From NCBI RefSeq assembly GCF_900103585.1, contig NZ_FNHV01000001.1, forward strand, positions 265,326 to 329,325: 64,000 bases of DNA, written 5' to 3'. This DNA comes from Streptomyces sp. cf386 (GTDB taxonomy: Bacteria; Actinomycetota; Actinomycetes; Streptomycetales; Streptomycetaceae). Of the stretch, positions 1 to 10,340 are shown piece by piece. Both the position numbers and the translations under genes were made by a program. Under the pieces are notes generated by a model that did not search any database, was not told where the DNA came from, and was given only the letters and a program-made list of their open reading frames with translations. Positions within the stretch are counted from its first letter, which is position 1. Each line of letters opens with the position of its first letter.

Positions 1-14
1 CTGGGGGCTCTGGT

Positions 15-70
15 GCGATGGAAGGTCATCTGACCCATCAGTCGCGATGGAAGGTCGCCTGACCGATCAG
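15..70. repeat. Two 27-bp direct repeats, 29-bp period
   Basis: Copies at 15-41 and 44-70 share the frame GCGATGGAAGGTC..CTGACC.ATCAG and differ at a few positions. They lie directly upstream of the crotonase-family gene. A reading frame entering from the left edge would pass through copy 1 and stop at TGA 60-62 in copy 2, so the duplication may involve the 3' end of an upstream gene outside the window. Confidence 0.6.
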
Positions 71-107
71 TAACGTTCGGGGTCCGACCCACGGAAAGGA
101 CCCCGCC

Positions 108-872
108 ATGCCGGTCCGCGTCGAGCGCCAGGGCCCCGTCACCACCGTCGTCCTCTCCCGCCCCGAGGTCCGCAACGCGGTCGACGGTCCGACCGCCGCC
201 GAACTCGCCGCCGCGTTCCGGGAGTTCGAGGCCGACGACGAGGCGCGGGTCGCGGTGCTGTGGGGCGAGGGCGGCGCGTTCTGCGCGGGTGCCGACCTCA
301 AGGCGCTCGGCAGCGAGCGGGGCAACCAGGTCACCGAGGACGGTGACGGCCCGATGGGGCCGACCCGGCTGCGGCTGTCGAAGCCGGTGATCGCGGCGAT
401 CGCCGGACACGCCGTGGCCGGAGGCCTGGAGCTGGCGCTGTGGTGCGATCTGCGGGTGGCCGAGGAGGACGCCGTCTTCGGGGTGTTCTGCCGCCGCTGG
501 GGCGTTCCGCTGATCGACGGCGGCACGGTACGGCTGCCCCGGCTGATCGGCACCGGCCGCGCGCTGGACATGATCCTGACCGGGCGGCCGGTCGAGGCAC
601 GCGAGGCCTACGACATGGGGCTCGCCAACCGCGTCGTGCCGACCGGACGCGCCCGCGCCGAGGCGGAGAAGCTGGCCGCCGTGATCGCACGGTTCCCGCA
701 GGGCTGCCTGCGCGCCGACCGGGCGTCCGTGCTCGACCAGGAGGGGCTGGACGAGGCGGCCGCGATGCGGGGTGAACTCCGGCACGGCATGGGCGTGCTG
801 GCGGAGAGCCTGGACGGCGCGGCCCGGTTCGCTTCCGGTGCGGGGCGGCACGGGTCGTTCCGGGACCTCTGA
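108..872 (+). CDS. Crotonase / enoyl-CoA hydratase-isomerase family protein
   Basis: This 254-residue protein has the crotonase fold signatures. The first oxyanion-hole segment is FCAGADLKALG (residues 58-68) and the second is GHAVAGGLELALWCDLRVAEE (100-120). Family members act on acyl-CoA thioesters, forming an enolate held by two backbone NH groups. The usual catalytic glutamates of hydratases are not obvious: the first site reads FCRRWG (127-132) and the second has Asp in LIDGG (135-139), so hydratase activity should not be assumed. The start is ATG 108, preceded by a good ribosome site (GGAAAGGA). It is followed by a gene-free gap and appears monocistronic. The substrate is unknown. Confidence 0.88.
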   Translation: MPVRVERQGPVTTVVLSRPEVRNAVDGPTAAELAAAFREFEADDEARVAVLWGEGGAFCAGADLKALGSERGNQVTEDGDGPMGPTRLRLSKPVIAAIAGHAVAGGLELALWCDLRVAEEDAVFGVFCRRWGVPLIDGGTVRLPRLIGTGRALDMILTGRPVEAREAYDMGLANRVVPTGRARAEAEKLAAVIARFPQGCLRADRASVLDQEGLDEAAAMRGELRHGMGVLAESLDGAARFASGAGRHGSFRDL

Positions 873-1233
873 GGCGACGGGCGACGCACACAGGCAGGCG
901 GGCCCTGTTCGGCCGCCGGTGCGCGCGCCGGTGCGCGACCCACGTGCGGCGCTCACGCATCAAGCGCGCCTCGGCGGGCGGTCGTTCACCCCTCGGAGGG
1001 GTGCGAGTCCGAGGGAGAATGCCCGAAAGTGGCCGAAGAGGCTGTCCGCCCGACGGTCCCGGTACGAACACGTGTACCCGATACGGCAGGATGAGCCCTC
1101 GCGCCGGTCACGGGGGATGGGGTGGCCGGCGCGACGGCACATCGCGGAATCGAGCAGGTGACAACGTGACGAGACTTCACATCCGGCCGTCGGCGAAGGG
1201 GTTCGCCGCCGCTTTTCTCCCCGGAGGTGACCG
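873..1233. other. 361-bp gap without a recognisable gene
   Basis: No coding frame here has the codon bias of the neighbours. The stretch holds a near-palindrome with GGTAC and GTACC arms at 1061-1078 around an ACACGTGT core, and a tandem GCCGGTGCGCG duplication near 918-940. It probably carries the promoter of the following channel gene. No function can be assigned to these elements from sequence alone. Confidence 0.4.
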
Positions 1234-2328
1234 GTGAACCGGGCGCTCACAGTGGACGACCTGGTCTTCGCCGGGATCGCGCTGGCGGCGGGCCTGCTGG
1301 CGGCCTTCCTGCTGCGGATGCTGCTGCGCTGGCTGGGCAAGCACGCCGACCGCACGCGCTGGAGCGGTGACGACCTCATCGTGGACACGCTGCGGACGGT
1401 CGTACCGTGGGCGGCGTTCCTCGGCGGCGCGGCCTCCGCCGGAGCGGCGCTGCCGCTGACCCGGACGGTGCAGCACAACGTCAACCAGTGCCTGACCGTG
1501 CTGCTCATCTTCGTCGTGACACTGGCGGTGGCCCGCGGGATCGCCGGGCTGATGCGGACGGTCACCCAGTCCCGCCCCGGTGTCGCCGGCTCCGCCACGA
1601 TCTTCGTCAACATCACCCGGATCCTGATCCTGGCCATCGGCTTCCTGGTGGTGCTGCAGACCCTGGGCATCTCCATAGCGCCGCTGCTCACCGCCCTGGG
1701 CGTCGGCGGTCTGGCGGTCGCGCTCGCCCTGCAGGACACGCTCGCCAACCTCTTCGCGGGCATCCACATCCTCGCCTCCAAGACCGTCCAGCCCGGCGAC
1801 TACATCCGGCTGAGCAGCGGCGAGGAGGGCTACGTCGAGGACATCAACTGGCGCCAGACGACCGTGCGCGCCCTCTCCAACAACCTGATCGTCATCCCCA
1901 ACGGGGAGCTCGCCAAGACGAACATGACCAACTTCATGCGCCCCGAGCAGGAGTTGACGATCCTGCTCCAGGTCGGCGTCGCCTACGACAGCGACCTCGA
2001 CCATGTCGAGCGGGTGACCAACGAGGTCATCGCCGAGGTGATGACCGAGGTCGAGGGCGCCCTCCCGGACCACGAGCCGATCATCCGGTTCCACACCTTC
2101 GGCGACTCCCGGATCGGCTTCACGGTCATCCTGGGCGTCGGCGAGTTCAGCGACCAGTACCGGATCAAGCACGAGTTCATCAAGCGCCTGCACAAGCGCT
2201 ACCGCAAGGAGGGCATCCGTATCCCGGCACCCACGCGGACGGTGGCGATCCAGCAGGGGGCGCTGGCGATACCGCAGCAGCGCGGCCCCGAGGAGGCGGA
2301 CGAAGTGACCTCCGTCCGCCTCGACTGA
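1234..2328 (+). CDS. MscS-family mechanosensitive ion channel
   Basis: A 364-residue integral membrane protein with several N-terminal hydrophobic helices (about residues 10-30, 55-75, 88-108, 125-170). The pore-helix signature GGLAVALALQDTLANLF is followed by the beta-domain start VQPGDYIRL, both typical of small MscS channels. These open under membrane tension to release solutes during osmotic downshock. The GTG start at 1234 is fixed by a near-perfect ribosome site (GGAGGTGA, 1223-1230). The C-terminal cytoplasmic vestibule ends in a short polar tail. The gene converges on the aminopeptidase gene with only 15 bp between stop codons. Confidence 0.92.
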   Translation: MNRALTVDDLVFAGIALAAGLLAAFLLRMLLRWLGKHADRTRWSGDDLIVDTLRTVVPWAAFLGGAASAGAALPLTRTVQHNVNQCLTVLLIFVVTLAVARGIAGLMRTVTQSRPGVAGSATIFVNITRILILAIGFLVVLQTLGISIAPLLTALGVGGLAVALALQDTLANLFAGIHILASKTVQPGDYIRLSSGEEGYVEDINWRQTTVRALSNNLIVIPNGELAKTNMTNFMRPEQELTILLQVGVAYDSDLDHVERVTNEVIAEVMTEVEGALPDHEPIIRFHTFGDSRIGFTVILGVGEFSDQYRIKHEFIKRLHKRYRKEGIRIPAPTRTVAIQQGALAIPQQRGPEEADEVTSVRLD

Positions 2329-2343
2329 GCCGGGCGAACATCC

Positions 2344-3912
2344 CTACAGGGTGGCCGAGTTGTCGTGGTAGTGGCCGCCCCGCAGGCTGTGCGGCGCGAC
2401 GAGCGAGGTCTTCACCGGGGTGACCGTCCAGTCCGGATGCCCCGGCATCCGCGGCGTCTTCGTGCCGTACAGCCAGTCCCGCAGGAATCCGGACACATCC
2501 TGCCCCGAGACCTCCGAGGCGACGGCTATGTAGTCCTCCGTCGTCGCCGAGGAGTTGCGGTACCGGGCGAGGAAGGCGCGCTCCAATGCGTTGAAGGCCG
2601 CCTCGCCGACGAGGTTGCGCAGCGCGTACAGGACCAGGACGCCGCCCAGGTAGCGCTGGCTGTCGAAGAGGTTGACCGCGTTCGGCGCCGCGACCGGCCC
2701 CGAGTCGTGGCGCCACTGGTCGCCGCGCGCGTAGGTGTCCTTCATCCGGGCCTCCATGGTGGTGAGACCCAGGGAGTCGGCCCAGCCGCGCTCGTAGCGG
2801 TAGAGCAGCCCGTAGAAGTCGGCGTGGCCCTCGTTGATCCACAGGTCGGCCCAGGTGGCGGGGCTGACGCTGTTGCCGAAGTAGGAGTGGACCAGCTCGT
2901 GCATCATGTGCGAGCCGATCTTCTTCTCCTCCTGGAGCAGGAAGTTCGGCTTGTAGATCGTCAGCGTCTGGGTCTCCAGGCCCGTGAAGTCGAAGGCGTT
3001 CGGGTCGTCGGAGTTGCAGGGCAGCAGCCCGTACGTCTCGAAGGGGTAGGCGCCGAGGCGCGCCTCCAGCCATTCCACGATGCCCGGCGTCAGCGCGAGC
3101 GCCGGTTCGAGCGCCGCGGCCCGTGCGGTGGGGACGACGTCCCGCAGCGGGAGCCCGTGCGGGCCCTGCCGGTCCTTCACCACGTAGTCGCCGACGGTGA
3201 TCTGCACCAGCTCCGTGGCCATCGGCTCGCGTGAGCGGTACGTGTACGCCGTACGGTCGCCGCTAAGGGTCTCGGTGCGCACGAGGAGGCCGGTCGCGAC
3301 ACCGCGCAGGCCGCTGGGGACGGTGAGGCGGAAGGAGAAGTCGGCCTTGTCGGACGGGTGGTCGTTGCAGGGGAAGACGGTGTGCGCCGAGTTCGGCTGG
3401 CAGCAGACCGCGAACCCGTCCGGCGTGTCGACCCAGCCGGTGTGCGCCAGGTCGCGGCGCGGGTCCGCCGAGTACTCCACGCGCACGGTGACCCAGGCCT
3501 TCGCCGGGAGGGTCCGTGCCGGCGTGATGCGCAGCTTCTCGTCCACCTGCTCGAACGTCGCCGTCCGGCCGCCGACGCGGACGGCCCGGATGTCGAGGCC
3601 GAGGGCGTCGAGGGAGAGGCGGGTCAGCGCCTGGGTGGTGCAGATCTTCAGGGTCGCGGTGGCGTCGACCAGCCGCGTCGTGGCGTCGTAGGCGAAGTCG
3701 AGGTGGTAGGAGGTGACGCGGTAGCCGTCGTTGCCGAGGTCCGGGAAGACCGGGTCGCCGAGGGTCTCGAGGCCCGGGGTGCCGGAGGTCTTGGCGGCCG
3801 GCGACGTCCCCGTCGGTGCCGGCGTCGCGTGGGCGGAGGAGGCGGCGGTCAGGGCCGCCGCCGTGCCGATCAGGGCGGCCGCGGGGGCCGTCACTCGGGT
3901 GCGATATCTCAT
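2344..3912 (-). CDS. Secreted M1-family zinc metallopeptidase
   Basis: Start chosen at ATG 3912, giving 522 residues with a signal peptide (positive MRYRTR, hydrophobic core, Ala-rich cut site near AHATPAP); the frame runs open further upstream but lacks a signal there. The zinc site is HELVH (residues 338-342) with the third ligand in NEGH about 18 residues later, the HEXXH-(18)-E arrangement of M1 aminopeptidases. A GLETQT segment stands where GxMEN normally occurs, a shift from the canonical exopeptidase motif. The protein is shorter than typical PepN (about 850 residues) and appears to lack the C-terminal helical domain. It probably acts outside the cell on peptides. Confidence 0.9.
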   Translation of the reverse strand: MRYRTRVTAPAAALIGTAAALTAASSAHATPAPTGTSPAAKTSGTPGLETLGDPVFPDLGNDGYRVTSYHLDFAYDATTRLVDATATLKICTTQALTRLSLDALGLDIRAVRVGGRTATFEQVDEKLRITPARTLPAKAWVTVRVEYSADPRRDLAHTGWVDTPDGFAVCCQPNSAHTVFPCNDHPSDKADFSFRLTVPSGLRGVATGLLVRTETLSGDRTAYTYRSREPMATELVQITVGDYVVKDRQGPHGLPLRDVVPTARAAALEPALALTPGIVEWLEARLGAYPFETYGLLPCNSDDPNAFDFTGLETQTLTIYKPNFLLQEEKKIGSHMMHELVHSYFGNSVSPATWADLWINEGHADFYGLLYRYERGWADSLGLTTMEARMKDTYARGDQWRHDSGPVAAPNAVNLFDSQRYLGGVLVLYALRNLVGEAAFNALERAFLARYRNSSATTEDYIAVASEVSGQDVSGFLRDWLYGTKTPRMPGHPDWTVTPVKTSLVAPHSLRGGHYHDNSATL

Positions 3913-3979
3913 GGTCCGCTTTCGCTCGGGCGGCCGGATGGTCAGGGCCGGCCGCCGGATCGGTGATCTCCCTACATGA

Positions 3980-6364
<2,385 letters not shown>

Positions 6365-6417
6365 CGCCCGTGGCCCGCGGTTCCTCGCCCGAGGTCCCGG
6401 CCCTACGGCCCTGAAGT

Positions 6418-6453
6418 CTCCGCCCCGGCAGGCACCCGCCCGCCGGGGCGGAG
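6418..6453. terminator. Hairpin terminator between icd and the DUF5713 gene
   Basis: Perfect 12-bp arms CTCCGCCCCGGC (6418-6429) and GCCGGGGCGGAG (6442-6453) with a 12-nt loop, located between two convergent genes. There is no T-run, as usual in Streptomyces. Confidence 0.7.
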
Positions 6454-6474
6454 CCGTCTGCGCTCCGACCTACC

Positions 6475-6816
6475 TCACCAGTCCCTCGTAGCGATCAGTT
6501 CCTCCGCATCCGCATCCGCGAAGCCGTAGGCCTGGGCCACGAACCAGAACTCCTCGCCTATCTCCTCGCGCGCGACGGTCTCGAGCTCGCTCCCGGCGGC
6601 CCAGAACGCGTCCTGAAGGACGTTGAACTCGTCGGTGGACGCCTGCGTGAGCGTGTACAGCGCGGCCAGGTCGGCGGGCCGCTCGGCCTCGATGCGCTCG
6701 CACAACCGCAGCAGGATCGCCTTGCCCTGGTCCACCACGTGGTCGGGGTAGTAGTCGTCCTTGTACAGCATGCGCAGGAACGAGTGGGCGGCCACCTGCT
6801 GGTTGCTGATGTTCAT
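6475..6816 (-). CDS. DUF5713 family protein
   Basis: A 113-residue acidic, helical cytosolic protein starting MNISNQQVAAHSFLRMLYKDDYYPDHVVDQGK. This opening and the C-terminal segment (REEIGEEFWFVAQAYGFADAD) match what I recall of the Streptomyces DUF5713 family, whose function is unknown. The start at ATG 6816 is preferred; the open frame continues upstream only as a shadow of the divergent amidohydrolase gene. Only 48 bp separate it from the divergently transcribed N-formylglutamate amidohydrolase gene. Confidence 0.8.
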   Translation of the reverse strand: MNISNQQVAAHSFLRMLYKDDYYPDHVVDQGKAILLRLCERIEAERPADLAALYTLTQASTDEFNVLQDAFWAAGSELETVAREEIGEEFWFVAQAYGFADADAEELIATRDW

Positions 6817-6864
6817 GCTGTGATGGTGCACCACCCCACTGACAACGCCCCCGGAGCAGCCCCC

Positions 6865-7662
6865 ATGACCTCTGCCCTGCCGTCGTTCGAGTTGCTCCCC
6901 GGGGCCGAGGAATCGCCGGTGATCCTGCATGTGCCGCACTCGGCGCGGGAGATACCGCCGGAGGTGCGCGCGGGGATCGTGTTGGGCGACTCCGCGCTGG
7001 AGCGGGAGTTGGACCACATCGTCGACGCGCACACCGCGCGGCTCGCGGAGGAGGCTGCCGGGGCGTCGGAGGTCACCCCGTGGCGGTTCGTGAACCGGCT
7101 GTCCCGGCTGGTCGTCGACCCCGAGCGGTTCCCGGACGAGCGGGAGGAGATGCTCGCCGTCGGGATGGGCGCCGTATACACGCGAACCACCCATCGGGAG
7201 GCGCTGCGGCCCGACGACTTCGACCCCGCGCCGTTGGTCTCGCGCTACTTCGAGCCGTACGCCCTGGCGATGACCGACGCCGTCACTCAGCGACTGGCCG
7301 CCACGGGACGGGCCGTGATCATCGACGTGCACTCCTATCCCACCGCGTCGCTCCCCTACGAACTGCACGGCGAGGGCCCGCGCCCGCCGGTCTGCCTGGG
7401 CACCGACTCCTTCCACACGCCGCCCGAGCTGCTCGCCGCGGCCCGGGAGGCGTTCGCACCGTGCGGGGAGACGGGGCTGGACAGCCCGTTCAGCGGCACC
7501 TACGTCCCGCTGGAGTTCTACGGCAGCGAACCGCGCGTCGGTGCCCTGATGATCGAGATCCGCCGGGACACGTACATGGCGGAGCCGGGCGGTCCGGTTC
7601 ATCCCGGACTCGCCCGGCTCACGGATGCCCTGGCCGCGCTGGTGGACGTCGCTTCACGCTGA
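6865..7662 (+). CDS. N-formylglutamate amidohydrolase family protein
   Basis: A 265-residue protein of the N-formylglutamate amidohydrolase fold. Diagnostic segments are the N-terminal PVILHVPHSAREIPPEV (metal-binding His), the middle VIIDVHSYPT and the C-terminal LMIEIRRDTYM. Members hydrolyse N-formylglutamate, the last step of one histidine-degradation route, or related N-acyl amino acids. The ATG at 6865 is chosen because GGAG lies 9 bp upstream; another ATG at 6823 has no ribosome site. No other hut gene is adjacent, so the true substrate could differ. It converges with the downstream 165-residue gene. Confidence 0.88.
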   Translation: MTSALPSFELLPGAEESPVILHVPHSAREIPPEVRAGIVLGDSALERELDHIVDAHTARLAEEAAGASEVTPWRFVNRLSRLVVDPERFPDEREEMLAVGMGAVYTRTTHREALRPDDFDPAPLVSRYFEPYALAMTDAVTQRLAATGRAVIIDVHSYPTASLPYELHGEGPRPPVCLGTDSFHTPPELLAAAREAFAPCGETGLDSPFSGTYVPLEFYGSEPRVGALMIEIRRDTYMAEPGGPVHPGLARLTDALAALVDVASR

Positions 7663-7671
7663 CCCGATGGG

Positions 7672-8169
7672 TCAGGCGCGCAGCCACTCCGTGACCACGA
7701 CCTCGCCGCCGGTGCGCAGCCGCAGGGCGAAGGGGCCGTTCGGCGGGGCGTCGCTGGTGAAGCGGCCCATGGCGTCGGCCACGACCGGCGTGGCCGACTG
7801 CGGACCGCAGAGCACCTCGATCCGCGCCTGCTGCGGGGGCAGCACCTGCCCCATCAGCCCCTGCGCGGTCACCTCCACGTCGACGGTCACCTCGCCCGCG
7901 CGGAAGGTCAGCATCCGCGGCACGTCCGTCGCTCCCCTGACCGGAATGGCGTCCACCACCGAGTCGAACGTCAACTCGGCGATACGGGCGTCCAGATCGT
8001 GCAGCGCGAACGCCTCGACGGCCATCTGCCGCAGCTGCGCCGGCACGGGGTCCAGGATGGCGGCGGCCTGCCGGAGCTCCTCCTCCAGCAGCTCGATGTC
8101 GAACCCGTCGTCGCCGAGGGGCTCTTCGCCCGACCCGCCCGTCACTTCGTCGTGCATGTCGTCGTTCAC
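7672..8169 (-). CDS. Uncharacterised 165-residue protein coupled to sigma factor
   Basis: I do not recognise a named family. The protein has an acidic N-terminus (residues 1-40, rich in Glu/Asp), a helical middle and a C-terminal beta-rich half (FRAGEVTVDVEVTAQGLMGQ, then LRLRTGGEVVVTEWLRA). No membrane segment or zinc anti-sigma motif is visible. The GTG start at 8169 overlaps the sigma-factor stop by 4 bp (GTGA), so the two are translationally coupled. By position it could modulate the sigma factor or be a small effector or carrier of the CHAT/subtilisin cluster, but this is inference. Confidence 0.7.
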   Translation of the reverse strand: MNDDMHDEVTGGSGEEPLGDDGFDIELLEEELRQAAAILDPVPAQLRQMAVEAFALHDLDARIAELTFDSVVDAIPVRGATDVPRMLTFRAGEVTVDVEVTAQGLMGQVLPPQQARIEVLCGPQSATPVVADAMGRFTSDAPPNGPFALRLRTGGEVVVTEWLRA

Positions 8170-8741
8170 AGCGCTCCCCGTGCGTCGAGTCGGGCCCGAA
8201 GTCGGCGCAGACAGCGCTGGCGCAGCGGCCCGATGCTGCCCACGGCGATGCCCAGTGCGGCGGACACCTCCTGGTAGCTGGGCGGCGGCGAGGCCATCAG
8301 CACACGCAGCAACTGGCGGCAGCGGTCGCCGAGTTCCTCGAACTCCTGCCACATCCAGCGGATGCGCTCCGACTCCGCGGCGGCCTCCTCCGAGTCCAGG
8401 AGCGACTGTTCGGGCGTACGGTCCTCGCTGACCCGGTCGAGCAGCTGCGGATCGTTCGTCACGGTCAGTCGCCTTAAGCTCTTGAGCACCTTCAGGCACT
8501 CGTGCCGCGCGGTGCTCGCGAGCCAGGACCCGGCCTTCTCGGGTTCACGGATGCGCCCGAGATGCTGGGCGAAGCGGAACCACACGGTCTGATAGACCTC
8601 ATGGGCGTCGGCGTCCCCAAGCCGGTGCGCGCGCACGACCGACCACACCAGTGGGCTCAGCCCCTCAACGAGCGCCTTCCAGGCCGCCGCATCACCGTCG
8701 ACGGCGGACTGGACCAACGCACCGACATCTGCTCGGTCCAC
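8166..8741 (-). CDS. ECF-like sigma-70 family RNA polymerase sigma factor
   Basis: A 191-residue sigma factor with region 2 (ALVEGLSPLVWSVVRAHRL, then DADAHEVYQTVWFRFAQHL) and a C-terminal region 4 helix-turn-helix (PPSYQEVSAALGIAVGSIG). It would direct RNA polymerase to a special promoter set. I chose GTG 8741, which has GAGGGGTGGG just upstream and yields the usual short N-terminus MDRADVGALV. An ATG at 8804 overlapping the subtilisin stop by 4 bp (ATGA) is the alternative and would add 21 residues. It is transcribed downstream of the subtilisin gene, opposite the CHAT gene. Confidence 0.9.
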   Translation of the reverse strand: MDRADVGALVQSAVDGDAAAWKALVEGLSPLVWSVVRAHRLGDADAHEVYQTVWFRFAQHLGRIREPEKAGSWLASTARHECLKVLKSLRRLTVTNDPQLLDRVSEDRTPEQSLLDSEEAAAESERIRWMWQEFEELGDRCRQLLRVLMASPPPSYQEVSAALGIAVGSIGPLRQRCLRRLRARLDARGAL

Positions 8742-8800
8742 TGTCCCACCCCTCGTGTACGGCAAGTCATCGTACGCCGCGGAGGGGACGGTTCCGACCC

Positions 8801-10231
8801 TCATGACCGAGGAGCCGGAGGTACGACGGGGACAGGGCGCCAGGTCGGGGGGCGAAGTGCCGGTACATGCGCCCCCCGCACCTCCGCGTACCCGGAGTTC
8901 GCCGCGAGCATCTTGTACCGGGCGACACGCGGGTCGCTCTCCTGCTGTGCGGTCATGTGGGCGGCGATCATGCCGGCGACGAGCGGAGTGGCGAACGAGG
9001 TGCCGCTCCAGTGCGCGAATCCCTCGAACATCACCTGGTCGGGCTCGGTGGTGCCGCCCTGCTCGCTCAACACGCCGGTGTGGCGCGGGGACACACAGGT
9101 GCAGGTGTAGCCGAAGCCGTAGCGGCAGGCGTCGTAGGTGGAGTGCTGGTAGACGTACGGCATGGGCGCGTCGAAGCCCGTCAGGACGCTGGTGAGCCGC
9201 TCGCCGGGCGCGTACGCCTTCACCCAGCCGCCGTGGTTGCTGAAGCAGGCGCCGAACTCGCCGTCGGCGCGCAGCGCTCCGACCGACAGCACGACGTCCT
9301 GGTAGTCGGGCAGGTCGGCGTAGGCGGCGGGCCAGAACGGCGTGGCGCTGCCGTTGTTGCCGGCCGCGGCGACGAGCAGGGTGCGCTGTTCGCGCAACTC
9401 CCGCATGAAGGCCTCGACGCCCAGCAGGCCGTCGGTGCGGCCGTTGGAGGTGCCGGCGGAGAGGCTGAGGATGTCGGGCCAGCCGCCCGCGTCGACGGCC
9501 TCGAAGAGCTTCTCGCCGAACTCGGACTCCAGGATGGCGCCCGCGTCGTTCAGGGAGTTGCGGACCGTGATGTTCGTGTTGGGCGCGACGGCGGCGACGA
9601 GTCCGGCGATGAACGTGCCGTGGCCGACGTACTGCTGGAGGACTCCGTCGTCGTCGCACTCCTTGACCTGCGCGTCGCCGTCGGTGTGGGCGAGCAGCGC
9701 GGAGGACCGGAAGTCGTGCATGAGCCCGGTGTCGATGACCAGGACGCCGACGGCGCTGTCCGCGTCGTGGGTGCCGTCGGCCGCCGCCGGGTTGAGTCCG
9801 CCGGGCTCGGTGACGGGCACGGGTTCGTCACCGGGGCAGGAGTTGACCGCGATCGACACCAGGTGGTTGCGGCTGACCAGCCGGCGTCCGGCCCGGCCCT
9901 CGGTGTCCCGCAGGGCGCGCAGGGCATGCGCGACGGGGCGGTCGCCCTCCCGGTCGCCCTCGCCGGGGTCACCGACCCGGATGCGGGTGATGCCCGAGCG
10001 GTTGGTCTGCGGGCTCGCGCGGCGCACGTTGTCCTGCACCAGGTCGGGGTCGGCGGTGAAGTGCGCCCGCACGGTGTCCTCGACGAGGCGGGCGTCCTCG
10101 CCGTCACGGACCAGCACGTAGCCCTTCTCGTAGATGAACTCGGCGGAGTCGTCCGGTCCCATCGCGAGGGGGACGTCGGGCATGGAGCGCTGGATCTGGT
10201 CGAACTGCTCGTGGAATCGCTGTGGTGCCAT
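8801..10231 (-). CDS. Cytosolic S8 (subtilisin) family serine protease
   Basis: This 476-residue protein carries the complete subtilase triad: Asp167 in VLVIDTG, His204 in GHGTFIAG, Ser412 in SGTSFATP, with the oxyanion Asn in AAGNNG (about 292). A Cys-rich insertion (DACRYGFGYTCTC, 367-379) may bind metal or form disulfides. It has no signal peptide, which is uncommon for secreted subtilases and points to intracellular action. The N-terminal 160 residues may act as an inhibitory or recognition region. It leads an operon with the sigma factor and the 165-residue gene, and is divergent from the TPR-CHAT gene. Subtilisin plus CHAT pairings are known from predicted bacterial conflict and cell-death modules. 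Confidence 0.9.
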   Translation of the reverse strand: MAPQRFHEQFDQIQRSMPDVPLAMGPDDSAEFIYEKGYVLVRDGEDARLVEDTVRAHFTADPDLVQDNVRRASPQTNRSGITRIRVGDPGEGDREGDRPVAHALRALRDTEGRAGRRLVSRNHLVSIAVNSCPGDEPVPVTEPGGLNPAAADGTHDADSAVGVLVIDTGLMHDFRSSALLAHTDGDAQVKECDDDGVLQQYVGHGTFIAGLVAAVAPNTNITVRNSLNDAGAILESEFGEKLFEAVDAGGWPDILSLSAGTSNGRTDGLLGVEAFMRELREQRTLLVAAAGNNGSATPFWPAAYADLPDYQDVVLSVGALRADGEFGACFSNHGGWVKAYAPGERLTSVLTGFDAPMPYVYQHSTYDACRYGFGYTCTCVSPRHTGVLSEQGGTTEPDQVMFEGFAHWSGTSFATPLVAGMIAAHMTAQQESDPRVARYKMLAANSGYAEVRGAHVPALRPPTWRPVPVVPPAPRS

Positions 10232-10304
10232 GGCGGGTCCTCCCCCTGAGGCGACGTTCGTCAGTCAGAGCCGTGCGGTCGCTGATTGATACAGCGCCAA
10301 ACCG

Positions 10305-10340
10305 GTGTGGCATGGTTCCGCGGCAACTACCATCCGTGGA
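10305..10340 (+). promoter_or_regulatory. Probable leaderless promoter of the CHAT gene
   Basis: TACCAT (10328-10333) matches a Streptomyces -10 element and ends 7 bp before GTG 10341, the spacing expected for a leaderless transcript. No good -35 hexamer is visible, so an activator or the cluster's own sigma factor may be required. Confidence 0.4.
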
